Positions 42,201-50,637 of a DNA stretch of 64,000 nt are shown here, one piece after another (the stretch's first letter is position 1; the number at the start of each line of letters is the position of its first letter). Origin of the DNA: Pseudoduganella flava. GTDB lineage: Bacteria; Pseudomonadota; Gammaproteobacteria; Burkholderiales; Burkholderiaceae_D. Under the pieces are notes generated by a model. The model ran no database searches and was not told where the DNA came from. It worked only from the letters and a program-made list of their open reading frames with translations. The DNA lies in contig NZ_VLKW01000010.1 in NCBI RefSeq assembly GCF_007830495.1, positions 224,205 through 288,204 of the forward strand, in the 5' to 3' direction. The position numbers were made by a program, and so were the translations under genes.

Positions 42201-42417
42201 GATACATCGACACGGACGACGTCGTGGCGCAGGGATCCCAGTAATTGGAAGACGTGCGCAGCGTCGCCTCGGTGCCCGTGAAGTTGATATTGCCGGCAAA
42301 GCTCTTGAACAGCACGATCGGGGTATCGGCGCGCGCGCCCTGCCCCGCCAGCCCCAGCACCAGCGCCAGCAGCGCCGCATACAGTCGCGCAGTGAGTTGA
42401 TTCATCATCGTTCGCAT
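39247..42417 (-). CDS. mshQ: MshQ-like adhesin (DUF6701-type)
   Basis: A 1056-residue exported protein: signal peptide (about 1-30), a beta-sandwich N-terminal half starting PIVLFKSFAGNINFTGTEATLR, a DUF11-like repeat (about 310-430, TTYTISVVNNGPMDEGGP), and a long C-terminal half resembling the domain found in Vibrio MshQ. Position at the end of the prepilin run fits MshQ. It is likely a large surface protein of the pilus tip or the outer membrane. An ATG three codons later is possible as start. Largest gene of the locus. Confidence 0.8.
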   Translation of the reverse strand: MRTMMNQLTARLYAALLALVLGLAGQGARADTPIVLFKSFAGNINFTGTEATLRTSSNYWDPCATTSSVSMYLGGLPSGATVLAAYLYWAGSGSTPDYTVTFDGKSITAPAPRQFTSSTVGYNYFSGAADVTDQVKAKGNGYYSAGNLTIDRESYCAVSGVLGGFQLLVIYGQSKETFRVLNVYEGFQYIRYSSVELTLANFLTPSPIGTLTGRVGHITWEGDPTLSGGGETLRYNGVEQTDAYNDSGNQFNSVSNVNGDTASYGIDFDAYTVKSPIIAGGQSSAKTTYTSGQDLVLLNAEIIAAPNVPATDRGVTLTLNGALVPSAATTYTISVVNNGPMDEGGPLIVSGLLPASLIFGGATGTDWTCTVVSQRLTCTYSGTVKSNTTLPPITLTVTPAEGTAGMITFAVSVAGKLFDYYDGNNTSTVTARVGAQTFTPVFVFTDAQCVHNVPFGDPAQPCNPLSLDKWNANTDLRMWITFTAKGVPTALANSNTTLPMRFALSCVDPTTHAGVQATYNLRTTTLTLPLCASNGVIPDQTSTAWSGVNNILFPGGVPSSRAANAKAETDPTDFMLRYQDVGRIELFVTDNQARLGSTGSFVSRPTSLLLLAQSQNAARDPASATDPPFVAAGTPFTMTVRALMPGLTNAAPNFGRETDPVTIKVRVLPATTADGSPIDAMVADVATNQASTELAWGTKVAKTDNQFGAFAAGIATGTFYFDDIGVIKVNSSLEPKAGEKEGSYLGSGDVTGNSINVGRFYPSAFATIVTGTVTPCVTAAACPALATTPVSAIGTMAYAGQPFSVRVEARNAKGAKVNNYRLSLAQDVALSPWTQPNGSTQQVLPATSSFTNTAIAASVFTQGAATVSPTYAFPSNVMYKRTAPAANNWPQPVSVYVRAVETTGSDNVTSKRDAATVEGGVRIVAGRMLVPDMRASALQPLSVTIKPQMFGTLAGVAGWYDMDKDSSTTFTAANVKFEACKNLPGASGCNVVPVVDPATVGQITNGSGIVKLKAPGAGKTGIAPMYLDAPLWLPSTTGNLTFGTVTSPYTYLREIY

Positions 42418-42420
42418 TCG

Positions 42421-42882
42421 TCAGAACACCACTTGCACGACCCGCTGCACGTAGTCGGCACCGGGCGCCGGATTCGGGCAGGCGCCGGCGGCCGTCGGTT
42501 GATTGCATGCGGTGGAGACGATCGTCGTCTTGGCTTGTTGGCTGCCGTCCGTCATGTTCACCGAAATCGTGCTGCACGTGACGGACACCGTCATCGTCGC
42601 CAGCGAACCGGGCGCCTGGAAGTTCACGTTGCCGCACGTGTTGTTGCGGTTCAGCTGGAACATCTCGTACTGCGCGCCGGAGCGGGCAGCCTCGTACGCG
42701 CGCGTGCCCAGCAGATCGAGCGCCGACGCGCGATGCTGCGCCGTCGACAGCGCAACGATCGCCACGCCCAGGCCGGCCAGCACGACCAGCAGGAAAACCG
42801 CCGTCACGATGGTGACGCCGGCGGCGCGGCGCAGCCGCGGCACGCGGTTCAGGTGGGAGAGCATGTGCGCGCGGGATGTCAT
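42421..42882 (-). CDS. mshP: MshP-like pilin-related protein (PilX type)
   Basis: A 153-residue protein with a type III-like signal RRAAGVTIVTAVFLLVVL: cleavage would be after Gly22, but position 5 of the mature chain is Thr, not Glu, as in PilX/GspK-like proteins. It probably primes pilus assembly. It overlaps mshO by 4 bases and ends 3 bases before mshQ starts. Confidence 0.82.
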   Translation of the reverse strand: MTSRAHMLSHLNRVPRLRRAAGVTIVTAVFLLVVLAGLGVAIVALSTAQHRASALDLLGTRAYEAARSGAQYEMFQLNRNNTCGNVNFQAPGSLATMTVSVTCSTISVNMTDGSQQAKTTIVSTACNQPTAAGACPNPAPGADYVQRVVQVVF

Positions 42883-43730
42883 ATCGGGTTATCCAATTGC
42901 GTCTGCCGTACGAGCCGCGCCGATTCGCCGCCGGCCCTTTGCAGGGTCAGCGCCATTGTCATCAGCGCGCCGCCGCGGCCGGCCAGCGGCACGTTGTTGA
43001 ACGCGCAGCCGGCCACCATGCCCGTCAACACGGCCGGCGTGCCCAGCGCGGCCAGATTGCCGACGCCGGAGACGATGTTCGTCGTGTAATAGCGCTGCAA
43101 CGTCCCGCCGCCGTTGGCGGCCGGCGTGCACACATAGGTGACCGTGCCCGTGACGACCTGGAACATCTGTTGCGGCGACTGCGTGCTGGCGAACAGGTTC
43201 TGCTGCAGCGTCACGCGCGTGCCGTTGATCGCGGCCACGCGCGAGATGTTGTCGGCACCGGCGCCGAACGCATACGCATTCGCCGGCGGCGTGCCGCTGT
43301 TCGCGATCACGATGTAGTCGCCCGGCACGATGGCCTGGCGCCCCGTCGGCGCGGCGCCGACGATGTCGAAGCTGGGGTTGCCGCCGACGAAATCGAGCGG
43401 CAGCAGCGTGGCGGGCGGCTGGAACGCCGCATCGATGTAGCGCGCGCCCGTCTTCGTCAGCAGGAATTGGATCGTCTGGTTACCGTTGTACAGGCCGATG
43501 CTGAACGGCAGCGCCAGGCGCAGTTCGCGGCTCATGCGCCGCAACGCCAGGTCGGCCGCATCGGCCATGTCGGCACGCGCCTCTGTGTCGATGTAGCCTT
43601 GCACGGGCAGCCGGATGAATGCGGCCGTCATCGCCGCGACGATGCCGGTGACGACGATGACGATGATCGCCTCGACCAGCGTGAAGCCGGCCTGGCCGCG
43701 TGCATGACGATGGGAGTGGCGTTGGCGCAT
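42879..43730 (-). CDS. mshO: MshO-like minor prepilin (PilW type)
   Basis: A 283-residue prepilin. Signal motif GQAGFTLVEAIIVI with cleavage after Gly15 and Glu at +5, then an extended globular domain. Start at 43730 chosen because it follows the mshD stop (TGAC then ATG); the longer frame to 43751 is less likely. Minor pilins cap or initiate the fibre. Confidence 0.85.
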   Translation of the reverse strand: MRQRHSHRHARGQAGFTLVEAIIVIVVTGIVAAMTAAFIRLPVQGYIDTEARADMADAADLALRRMSRELRLALPFSIGLYNGNQTIQFLLTKTGARYIDAAFQPPATLLPLDFVGGNPSFDIVGAAPTGRQAIVPGDYIVIANSGTPPANAYAFGAGADNISRVAAINGTRVTLQQNLFASTQSPQQMFQVVTGTVTYVCTPAANGGGTLQRYYTTNIVSGVGNLAALGTPAVLTGMVAGCAFNNVPLAGRGGALMTMALTLQRAGGESARLVRQTQLDNPI

Positions 43731-43731
43731 G

Positions 43732-44277
43732 TCAGAAGTTGTTCGGCGCAAAGCGGGTGCGGTAGCTTTCCAGGGTCACCGATTCGTTGCCGTAGGTGAC
43801 CGTGACCACGATGCGCAGTGCGTCGGTTGCCGGTACCATGGCGCTGCCAGGCCCGAGATTGCCCGCCTGCGTGACAGTGACGGTGGCCGCATACCCCGCG
43901 GGGAAATTCGTGCCGGCCAGGTCGGTCGCGTAGACCACTGGGGCACCGTTCGCAGCCCCGTAATCGCTCACGTTGTCGAACGGGCGCGCATTGTCCTTTT
44001 CCGGGCCCAATCCTTCGGGCGTCGTCGCGCACTGCGCCGCACTGGTCGCGAACTGGGCATTGGGGTCGGCCGGGTCGCAGAACGTGAACGCCGCCGACCG
44101 CACTTCGTCGAGCAGACCTTCGGCGATCGCCATCGCCTGCTTGCGGCGGATCGGATCCGCGCTGCGCGCCGTGTTCTGGCCGATCACCTGCAGCACTGCC
44201 ACGACGGCGATGCTGATGACGATGATGAACACGATCAGTTCGATCAACGTCAGGCCGCGCTGACGGGAACGCATCAT
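43732..44277 (-). CDS. mshD: MshD-like minor prepilin
   Basis: A 181-residue prepilin with RQRGLTLIELIVFII (cleavage after Gly8, Glu at +5). The start overlaps the mshC stop (GATGATG). The frame extends far upstream but would run through mshC in another phase. Four cysteines may form disulfides in the head domain. Confidence 0.85.
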   Translation of the reverse strand: MMRSRQRGLTLIELIVFIIVISIAVVAVLQVIGQNTARSADPIRRKQAMAIAEGLLDEVRSAAFTFCDPADPNAQFATSAAQCATTPEGLGPEKDNARPFDNVSDYGAANGAPVVYATDLAGTNFPAGYAATVTVTQAGNLGPGSAMVPATDALRIVVTVTYGNESVTLESYRTRFAPNNF

Positions 44278-44843
44278 CGGGTGTAGCCCGTTTCCTGTTC
44301 GACCAGCGTGACGCGCGTCTGGCCACCGCCGGTGACCTGCACGGCGAGCCGGTTCACGAACGTGCTGGTGTTGCCGTCGTTCGGGTAGAACGGCCGGCCA
44401 GCGGGATCGAAATAGAACATCGCGGCAGCAGTCATCGCCAGTCCATTCGGTACGCCTTCGCATGCCCACGTCGACAGATTGCCGCATCGCGCCAGCGTGT
44501 TCGCGCTGTCGGAATTCTTGCCGGCCGCGGCGGTGACCGGCTGGGTGCAGGCGGCATCGTAGCACAGCGCCACGCTGGCCCCGTCCAGGCGCACGAACAC
44601 GTTGCGGTTCTGGGCGATCGCCTGTTTCTGGCCGTAACGGATCAGCGCGGTGACCTGGTTCGAATAGCTCGTCGTGTCGAACGTGGCGCGATCGAAGAAA
44701 CGGGGTGCCATCACCGCCGCCAGGATGCCGGTGACGACCAGCACGAGGATCAGTTCGACGAGCGTAAACCCAAACTGCCCGGCACGGTGGCCAGGCAGTT
44801 TCGAAGTGCGCGAGGGAGAAATGGCCGTCATGCAGGCGACCAT
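44274..44843 (-). CDS. mshC: MshC-like minor prepilin
   Basis: A 189-residue prepilin: GQFGFTLVELILVLVV (cleavage after Gly25, Glu at +5), then GspH-like head with paired cysteines (CYDAAC, CGNLSTWAC). An alternative start at 44831 shortens the leader by four residues. It begins 15 bases after the mshA stop. Confidence 0.85.
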   Translation of the reverse strand: MVACMTAISPSRTSKLPGHRAGQFGFTLVELILVLVVTGILAAVMAPRFFDRATFDTTSYSNQVTALIRYGQKQAIAQNRNVFVRLDGASVALCYDAACTQPVTAAAGKNSDSANTLARCGNLSTWACEGVPNGLAMTAAAMFYFDPAGRPFYPNDGNTSTFVNRLAVQVTGGGQTRVTLVEQETGYTR

Positions 44844-44858
44844 ATCACTTTCGGCGAA

Positions 44859-45290
44859 TTAGCAGGTGCCCGCACCGCTCAGGGCGCTGACCGTGCCGGT
44901 TGCTTCCACGTACGTGAACAGGCAGGTTGCGCGGGTGGCGTCCTGGATGTTGTTGCCGTTGACCGTGTAGTCGGCGGCGGCCAGGCCGGCAGCCGTGGCG
45001 ATTGCACCGATGGTGGGGTAACCCGTTGCGTTGACGGCGATATTCACGCCTTCCATGCTAACGTTACCTGCGGCATTCGTGCCGCCTGCCAGCCACTGGC
45101 CATGGGCCATGTTCGCTGCGCTGACAACGGCGCCACGGGCGGCGTTCATCTTGGCACGGCGGGCGTCGGTGCCCAGATCGGAGAAGCGCGGCAGCGCGGT
45201 GGCGGCCAGGATGCCGAGGATGACGATGACAACGATCAGTTCGATCAGGGTGAAACCGCCTTGACCACGGGAAGCTTGATTGAATTGCAT
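44859..45290 (-). CDS. mshA: Major pilin MshA
   Basis: A 143-residue prepilin: leader MQFNQASRGQGG, cleavage after Gly12, mature FTLIELIVVIVILGILAA, and two C-terminal cysteines (C(L)FTY and the final Cys) forming the disulfide loop. GGAGATTCAA precedes the ATG, giving a good ribosome site. It is a MSHA-type IVa major pilin; the frame opens 17 codons further but lacks a site. Preceded by a 71-bp AT-rich gap that may hold a promoter. Confidence 0.92.
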   Translation of the reverse strand: MQFNQASRGQGGFTLIELIVVIVILGILAATALPRFSDLGTDARRAKMNAARGAVVSAANMAHGQWLAGGTNAAGNVSMEGVNIAVNATGYPTIGAIATAAGLAAADYTVNGNNIQDATRATCLFTYVEATGTVSALSGAGTC

Positions 45291-45361
45291 TTGAATCTCC
45301 AACGTAACAAAAGAATGTGTTGTGTGACGGAAGCTACACAAAAATGGGCTTTACATTCCGG

Positions 45362-45859
45362 TCAACCGTCTACCTGGTGAAGGGCGACGCCGCAATTCGT
45401 TCCCGGCGTTCCTGGCGGCTTGGCGTTGTTCGTGGGCAAGCAAGTGAATTCTACCCGGAACACCCACCGTTCGGGAGTATCCTCAAAAAAACTTTTATTT
45501 CCGTTGAATAAATATACAAGAATCTGTTGTTTTCTGTCGAAGTACCAGCTGCCGCGCGGAATTTCGGCAAATGTGGCGTTGTCGAATTCGCCAAGATAGG
45601 CCGCTGGCGGGTTGCGCAGCAACGACACCGGGTTGATCCCGGCCAGCGCGCGCTGCTGCGCCGGGTCGGCGAGGTTCGCCTCCACCACACGGCCGAGCAG
45701 CGCGCTGCGCATCTGCTCGACCTGCCAGCGCGCGCCGGCCACCTCGGCGGACGCTTGATACCGCAGCACGTAAAACAGCAAAACCCCGGCAAGAATGGCC
45801 CACACGCCCGCCGTGACGGCGAATTCAAGCAGCGTGGCGCCCTGTTGACGCAGCTTCAT
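45362..45859 (-). CDS. mshF: MshF-like prepilin-related protein
   Basis: A 165-residue protein with a class III-like leader KLRQQGATLLEFAVTAGVWA (cleavage after Gly7, Glu at +5) and a short coiled coil; two cysteines lie near the C-terminus (CLPTN and CGVALH). Position between mshG and mshA matches MshF or MshB. The ATG overlaps the mshG stop by 4 bases. Confidence 0.78.
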   Translation of the reverse strand: MKLRQQGATLLEFAVTAGVWAILAGVLLFYVLRYQASAEVAGARWQVEQMRSALLGRVVEANLADPAQQRALAGINPVSLLRNPPAAYLGEFDNATFAEIPRGSWYFDRKQQILVYLFNGNKSFFEDTPERWVFRVEFTCLPTNNAKPPGTPGTNCGVALHQVDG

Positions 45860-47088
45860 GCCTTTGGATGCAGCGCGGCCTGGCCCAGGTTCCACATCGG
45901 CAGGAAGATCCCTAACGCCAGGATCAGCACCATGACGCCCAGGAAAGCGATCAGGATCGGCTCGATCTGCGCCGCCAGCGTCTTCAGCTCGTAATCCACT
46001 TCCCGCTCGTACATCTGGGCGATCTCGTCCATCAGATCGTCCAGCGACCCCGATTCCTCGCCGACGGCGATCATCTGCAGCACGATCGGCGTGAAGATGC
46101 CGGCAGTAACTGACGTGCGCAGGATGCTCTCGCCCCGCTCCACGCCGTCGCGCATCCGGTCGACCTGCTGCGACAGATAGGCGTTGTCGACAGTCTGCGA
46201 CACCACCGTCAGCGCCTGCACGATCGGCACGCCGCTTTTCGACGACAGCGCGAAGCTGCGCGCGAAACGGGCCATCGTGGCCTTGTGGATGATCTTGCCG
46301 GCGATGGGTATCCGCAGCTTCCACTGGTCCCAGCGCAGCCGGCCCTCTTCCGTGCGCACCCAGCCGCGCAGCGCCAACCCGGCCGCCACGGCCGCGCCCA
46401 GCAGCACGTACCAGTAGTGCACGGTGAAATTCGACGTGGCCACGAGGATGCGCGTCATCAGCGGCAACTCCGCGTGGAAGCTCTCGAAGACCTTCACGAA
46501 CTGGGGAATCACGAACATGTTGACGATGAACATCGCGATGACCATCGCGATCACGACGAACATCGGATAGCGCAGCGCACTCTTCACGCGCCCGCGCATG
46601 TCGCGATCGAACTCCAGGTGGTCGAACAGCCGCAGCATCACCTCGTCGAGCCGGCCCGTCATTTCGCCGACCCGCACCATCGACAGGTAGAAATTATTGA
46701 ACACGGCCGGGTGCCGGCGCATCGCGGCGGACAGCTCGCGGCCCGCGTCCAGCGACTCGCGCAGGTCGCCGATCACCTTGCCGAATGCCGGCGAGATCGC
46801 CGATTCCTGCAGCCCCGCCAGGCCGCGCATGATCGGCACGCCGGATTTCAACAGCGTGTACATCTGCCGGCTGAACAATTGCACGTCCAGCGGCGTGACT
46901 TTCTTTTCCGTCAGCCGCGCCCACAGGCCCTGCCCATCGCCGGCCGGCGCGCGCGTCGGCGTGATCTCGACGGGCGTTGCGCCGGTGCCCATCAGCTGGT
47001 CCGCGACGGCGCCCGTGTCGGCCGCTTCGAGGATCCCCTGCAGCAGCTGGCCGCGCGTGTCCCTGGCTTTGTAGGCAAAGAAAGGCAT
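45856..47088 (-). CDS. mshG: MshG (GspF-type inner-membrane platform protein)
   Basis: A 410-residue platform protein with two T2SS-F domains (around 75-195 and 275-395) and three membrane helices. MPFFAYKARD opening is typical. It links the ATPase to the pilus base. A TTG codon precedes the ATG; TGATG overlap with mshE supports 47088. Confidence 0.92.
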   Translation of the reverse strand: MPFFAYKARDTRGQLLQGILEAADTGAVADQLMGTGATPVEITPTRAPAGDGQGLWARLTEKKVTPLDVQLFSRQMYTLLKSGVPIMRGLAGLQESAISPAFGKVIGDLRESLDAGRELSAAMRRHPAVFNNFYLSMVRVGEMTGRLDEVMLRLFDHLEFDRDMRGRVKSALRYPMFVVIAMVIAMFIVNMFVIPQFVKVFESFHAELPLMTRILVATSNFTVHYWYVLLGAAVAAGLALRGWVRTEEGRLRWDQWKLRIPIAGKIIHKATMARFARSFALSSKSGVPIVQALTVVSQTVDNAYLSQQVDRMRDGVERGESILRTSVTAGIFTPIVLQMIAVGEESGSLDDLMDEIAQMYEREVDYELKTLAAQIEPILIAFLGVMVLILALGIFLPMWNLGQAALHPKA

Positions 47089-48791
47089 CAATCCTCTTGC
47101 TGGTTACTGATCCGCATGGCTTCGGCCACCGTCGTGCGGCCCTGCACCACCAGCTGCACGGCGTGGCGCCGCAACGTGAAGCCCGCCATCTGCTGCTGCG
47201 CGACCTTCAGGAAGTGCGACGGGTCCGGGTCGTTGGCCGCGTCGGCCACGGCGTTCGTCATTTCCAGCAACTCGTAGACGCCGGTCCGGCCCCGGTACCC
47301 CATGCCGTTGCAATGCGAGCAGCCCTTGCCGTGGAAGTAATGGGCCATGTCGACCTTATCGTTCAGTTCCAGGCGCAGCCATTCGCGCTCGGTGGGCGTC
47401 GGCGTGTACGGTTGCGTGCAGCTTTCGCAGATCACGCGCACGAGGCGCTGCGCCAGCACGGCTTGCAGCGAGCTGGCCACCATGTAGCGCGGCACGCCCA
47501 TGTCCATCAGCCGCAGCGGCGTGCTGGCCGCATCGTTCGTGTGCAAGGTCGAGAGTACCAGGTGGCCCGTCATTGCGGCGCGCAAGCCGATCTGCGCCGT
47601 TTCCTGGTCGCGCATCTCGCCGACCAGCACGATGTCCGGGTCTTGCCGCAGCGCCGAGCGCAGCACGCGGGCGAAGTCCAGCTCGATCTTGTCGTTGACC
47701 TGCACCTGGTTGATGCCGGGCAGCCGGTATTCGACGGGGTCCTCGACGGTGATCAGCTTCTTCTCGACGGAATTGAGCTCGGCCAGCGCGCTGTACAACG
47801 TGGTCGTCTTGCCCGAACCCGTCGGGCCCGTCACGAGCACGAGGCCGTTCGGCCGTTGCACGATGCCGCGGAATTTCTCCATCAGTTCGCGCGGCATGCC
47901 GATCGCGTCCAGGCGCAGGTTGGTGTTCCCTTGCGACAGCAGACGCATGACGATCGATTCGCCGAACTGCGTCGGCATCGTCGAGATACGCACGTCGATC
48001 CGGGTGTTCTTCACGCGCACGGCGAAGCGGCCGTCCTGCGGCAGGCGCTTTTCCGAGATGTCGAGGTCCGACATCAGCTTCAGGCGCAGCGCCAGCGCGG
48101 GCGCGATCTTGATGTCGGCCTGCGTCTGCAGGTGCAGCACGCCGTCGATGCGGAAGCGGATGTGGAGGCGGTTTTCCTGCGGCTCGATGTGGATGTCCGA
48201 CGCGCGCACCTGGGCGGCGTCATCGAACACGGATTGCAGCAGCTTGACGACGGGGGCTTCTTCCAGGCCCGGATTGGCGGCCAGCGCGCCGAAGTCGACG
48301 GACACGTCGCCCATCTCCTGCTCGAGCTCGCGGGCCAGGTCCGTGATGTCCTCGGTGCGGCGGTAGATGCGGTCGATCGCGGCCAGCACCTCCGTCTCGT
48401 TGACGACGGCCAGCTCGACGTTCTGCTTGACGATGCGGGCGATCTCGTCATACGCGAACAGGTCCGTCGGGTCGGAGATACCGACCAGCATGCCCGTATC
48501 GCGCTGTTCCAGCACCAGCGCGCGGAAGCGGCGCGACTGCGTTTCGGGCAGCAGGCGCACCAGGTCCGGATTGATGTTGTAGAACTTGAGGTTGATGTAC
48601 GGAATGTTCAGCTGGCGCGCCAGGGCGCCGGCGATCTGCTCTTCCGTGACATAGCCGCTGTCGACGAACACGCGGCCGAGCTTGCGGCCGCTGCGCTTCT
48701 GTTCCGCCAGCGCGAGGCCGAGCTGCTCCTCGGACAGCAGTTTCTGCTGCACCAGGATCTCGCCCAAACGTACCTTTTCCGGCCTTGCCAT
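47088..48791 (-). CDS. mshE: MshE extension ATPase with MshEN domain
   Basis: A 567-residue GspE-type ATPase. An N-terminal MshEN domain (8-62) holds two 24-residue units (RLGEILVQQKLLSEEQLGLA and KLGRVFVDSGYVTEEQIAGA), which bind c-di-GMP in Vibrio MshE. Walker A GPTGSGKT (322-329), Asp box, Walker B DIVLVGE (386-392), and a tetracysteine CESC...CSHC. AGAGGAG lies about 12 bases before the ATG. First gene of the MSHA operon; divergent from the ABC ATPase. Confidence 0.93.
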   Translation of the reverse strand: MARPEKVRLGEILVQQKLLSEEQLGLALAEQKRSGRKLGRVFVDSGYVTEEQIAGALARQLNIPYINLKFYNINPDLVRLLPETQSRRFRALVLEQRDTGMLVGISDPTDLFAYDEIARIVKQNVELAVVNETEVLAAIDRIYRRTEDITDLARELEQEMGDVSVDFGALAANPGLEEAPVVKLLQSVFDDAAQVRASDIHIEPQENRLHIRFRIDGVLHLQTQADIKIAPALALRLKLMSDLDISEKRLPQDGRFAVRVKNTRIDVRISTMPTQFGESIVMRLLSQGNTNLRLDAIGMPRELMEKFRGIVQRPNGLVLVTGPTGSGKTTTLYSALAELNSVEKKLITVEDPVEYRLPGINQVQVNDKIELDFARVLRSALRQDPDIVLVGEMRDQETAQIGLRAAMTGHLVLSTLHTNDAASTPLRLMDMGVPRYMVASSLQAVLAQRLVRVICESCTQPYTPTPTEREWLRLELNDKVDMAHYFHGKGCSHCNGMGYRGRTGVYELLEMTNAVADAANDPDPSHFLKVAQQQMAGFTLRRHAVQLVVQGRTTVAEAMRISNQQED

Positions 48792-48820
48792 ACCCGTGCA
48801 TCTCCTCTATGTGACGGGGC

Positions 48821-48853
48821 ATTGTAGAACAATGGTTGCTTACCGGCTATAAA
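48821..48853. promoter_or_regulatory. Back-to-back -10-like boxes between the two pilus loci
   Basis: In the 118-bp gap, TACAAT reads toward mshE (48821-48826) and TATAAA reads toward the ABC ATPase (48848-48853). Neither has a convincing -35 element. They suggest divergent, possibly co-regulated promoters. Confidence 0.4.
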
Positions 48854-48909
48854 ACACTGCCCGGCACTGGCGCTAAGCGTCCGTTCTTTGCTACAGTGGC
48901 GGCCATTCC

Positions 48910-49644
48910 ATGCACTTCATGAAACAGATGCCCGATCCGGCCTTGTGCCTTCGTCATGTTGCCAAACGCCAGCGGGGCCATCAGGTCCTGGCCGGCGTGG
49001 ACCTGGACGTGGCACCGGGCGAGATCGTCGGCCTGGCGGGCATCAACGGCGCCGGCAAGACGACGCTGTTGCGCTGCCTGCTGGACTTCTGCACGCTCGA
49101 TGCCGGCAGCATCACGCTGTTCGGCGTGCCGCACACGCGGCCGGCCGCACGCCGTCCCCTCGCCTACCTGCCCGAACGATTCAACCCGCCAGCCCACCTG
49201 ACCGGCTCTGAATTCCTCGCCCACGTGCAGGCGCTGCACGGCGAACGGCCCGATGCGGCGGCGACCGGCACAATGGTGCGCGCACTGGAACTGGACGAAG
49301 ACGCGCTCGGCCAGACCGCCCGTCATTATTCGAAGGGCATGACGCAGAAGCTGGGCCTGGCCGCGACGTTGCTGCTGGCGCGCGACCTGTACGTGCTGGA
49401 CGAGCCCACCAGCGGCCTCGACCCGAAGGCCCGCGCGTTATTCAAGCAAGCCGTGCTGGCGCTGCGCGCGCGCGGCGCCGCGGTGCTGCTGACGTCGCAT
49501 GCGCTGGCCGACGTCGACGAACTGTGCGACCGCATCGCGATCCTGCACGCCGGCCGCATCGCCTTTGCCGGCACCCCGGCAGCCTGCGCCGCGCACTATC
49601 GCGCGGCAAGCCTCGAACAAGCCTTCCTGCACGCGGTCGGCTGA
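48910..49644 (+). CDS. ABC transporter ATP-binding protein of the second pilus-like locus
   Basis: A 244-residue ATPase of the ABC-2 exporter type (ABC-A/NosF-like): Walker A GINGAGKT (44-51), a YSKGMTQKL signature in place of LSGGQ, Walker B LYVLDEP, H-loop TSHAL. It starts the rightward cluster; its likely partner is the ABC-2 permease at 61400, 12 kb downstream in the same direction. Three in-frame ATGs (48910, 48919, 48928) make the start uncertain. It ends 1 base before the next ATG. Confidence 0.9.
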   Translation: MHFMKQMPDPALCLRHVAKRQRGHQVLAGVDLDVAPGEIVGLAGINGAGKTTLLRCLLDFCTLDAGSITLFGVPHTRPAARRPLAYLPERFNPPAHLTGSEFLAHVQALHGERPDAAATGTMVRALELDEDALGQTARHYSKGMTQKLGLAATLLLARDLYVLDEPTSGLDPKARALFKQAVLALRARGAAVLLTSHALADVDELCDRIAILHAGRIAFAGTPAACAAHYRAASLEQAFLHAVG

Positions 49645-49645
49645 T

Positions 49646-50554
49646 ATGTACTTTAACCACTTCGGCCTGCGCCAGGCGCCGTTCTCGATCACGCCGGACC
49701 CTGCGTTTTTCTACGAAGGCAATATGCGCGGCGACATGCTGGCCGCGCTGCTGTATGCGGTGAAGCATGGCGAAGGCATCATCAAGGTCACCGGCGAAGT
49801 CGGCAGCGGCAAGACGATGCTGTGCCGCATGCTCGAGAGCCGCCTGCCGCGCCACGTGGACGTGCTGTGGCTCGTCAACCCGAGCCTCGGGCCCGACGAG
49901 GTGCTGTACGCGATCGCGGCCGAGCTGGGCATCGACGCCGGCCGCGAACATGTGCGCCGCGCGGACCGCGTGTTGCGCGAACTGAACGACGAGCTGATCG
50001 CCCGCCATGCCGGCGGCCGCCAGGTCGTGCTGCTCGTCGAGGAGGCACAGGCGATGCCGCTCGACACGCTGGAAGCCGTGCGGCTGTTGACGAACTTGGA
50101 AACATCGCGCCACAAGCTGCTGCAGATCGTGCTGTTCGGCCAGCCCGAGCTGGACGAGCACCTCGCGCTGCCACGTATGCGCCAGCTGGACGAGCGCATC
50201 ACGCACAGCTTCGTCGTGCCGCTGCTGCCGCCGGGCCAGGTCGGCGAGTTCCTCGCGTTCCGGCTGCGCGCGGCCGGCCACCCGGACGGTGCGCTGTTCA
50301 CGGCCGCGGCGGCAAGGCGTGTGGCGCGTGCGTCACGGGGCATCATCCGCCGCATCAATATACTGGCGGACAAGGCCATGTTGGCCGCATATGCCGACGA
50401 TGCGCTGGTGGTCGGGCCGCGCCACGTGCGGCTGGCCGAGCGCGAATGCCGCTTCGTCACGGCGCGCCGGCCCGGGCGGCGGACGGTGGCCGTTGCGCTC
50501 GGGGCCGCCTTGGCCGCGTTGTCCGCGTGGCTGGCGCGAGTCATGGCCGGGTAA
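49646..50554 (+). CDS. ExeA/MshM-type ATPase
   Basis: A 302-residue AAA ATPase, a paralogue of the MshM at 33648: same opening (FGLRQAPFSITPD), Walker A GEVGSGKT (50-57), Walker B VVLLVEEAQ (Asp replaced by Glu in the usual DEAQ position), and a C-terminal helix. It probably places the secretin encoded next. The gene follows the ABC ATPase by one base. Confidence 0.88.
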   Translation: MYFNHFGLRQAPFSITPDPAFFYEGNMRGDMLAALLYAVKHGEGIIKVTGEVGSGKTMLCRMLESRLPRHVDVLWLVNPSLGPDEVLYAIAAELGIDAGREHVRRADRVLRELNDELIARHAGGRQVVLLVEEAQAMPLDTLEAVRLLTNLETSRHKLLQIVLFGQPELDEHLALPRMRQLDERITHSFVVPLLPPGQVGEFLAFRLRAAGHPDGALFTAAAARRVARASRGIIRRINILADKAMLAAYADDALVVGPRHVRLAERECRFVTARRPGRRTVAVALGAALAALSAWLARVMAG

Positions 50555-50637
50555 GCACAGCACCGGTGGATTTGCACATCCGCCCAATATGTAAGATTAT
50601 TATCGGTCCAGCAAATTAAAATTCCTCCAGCACCTGA

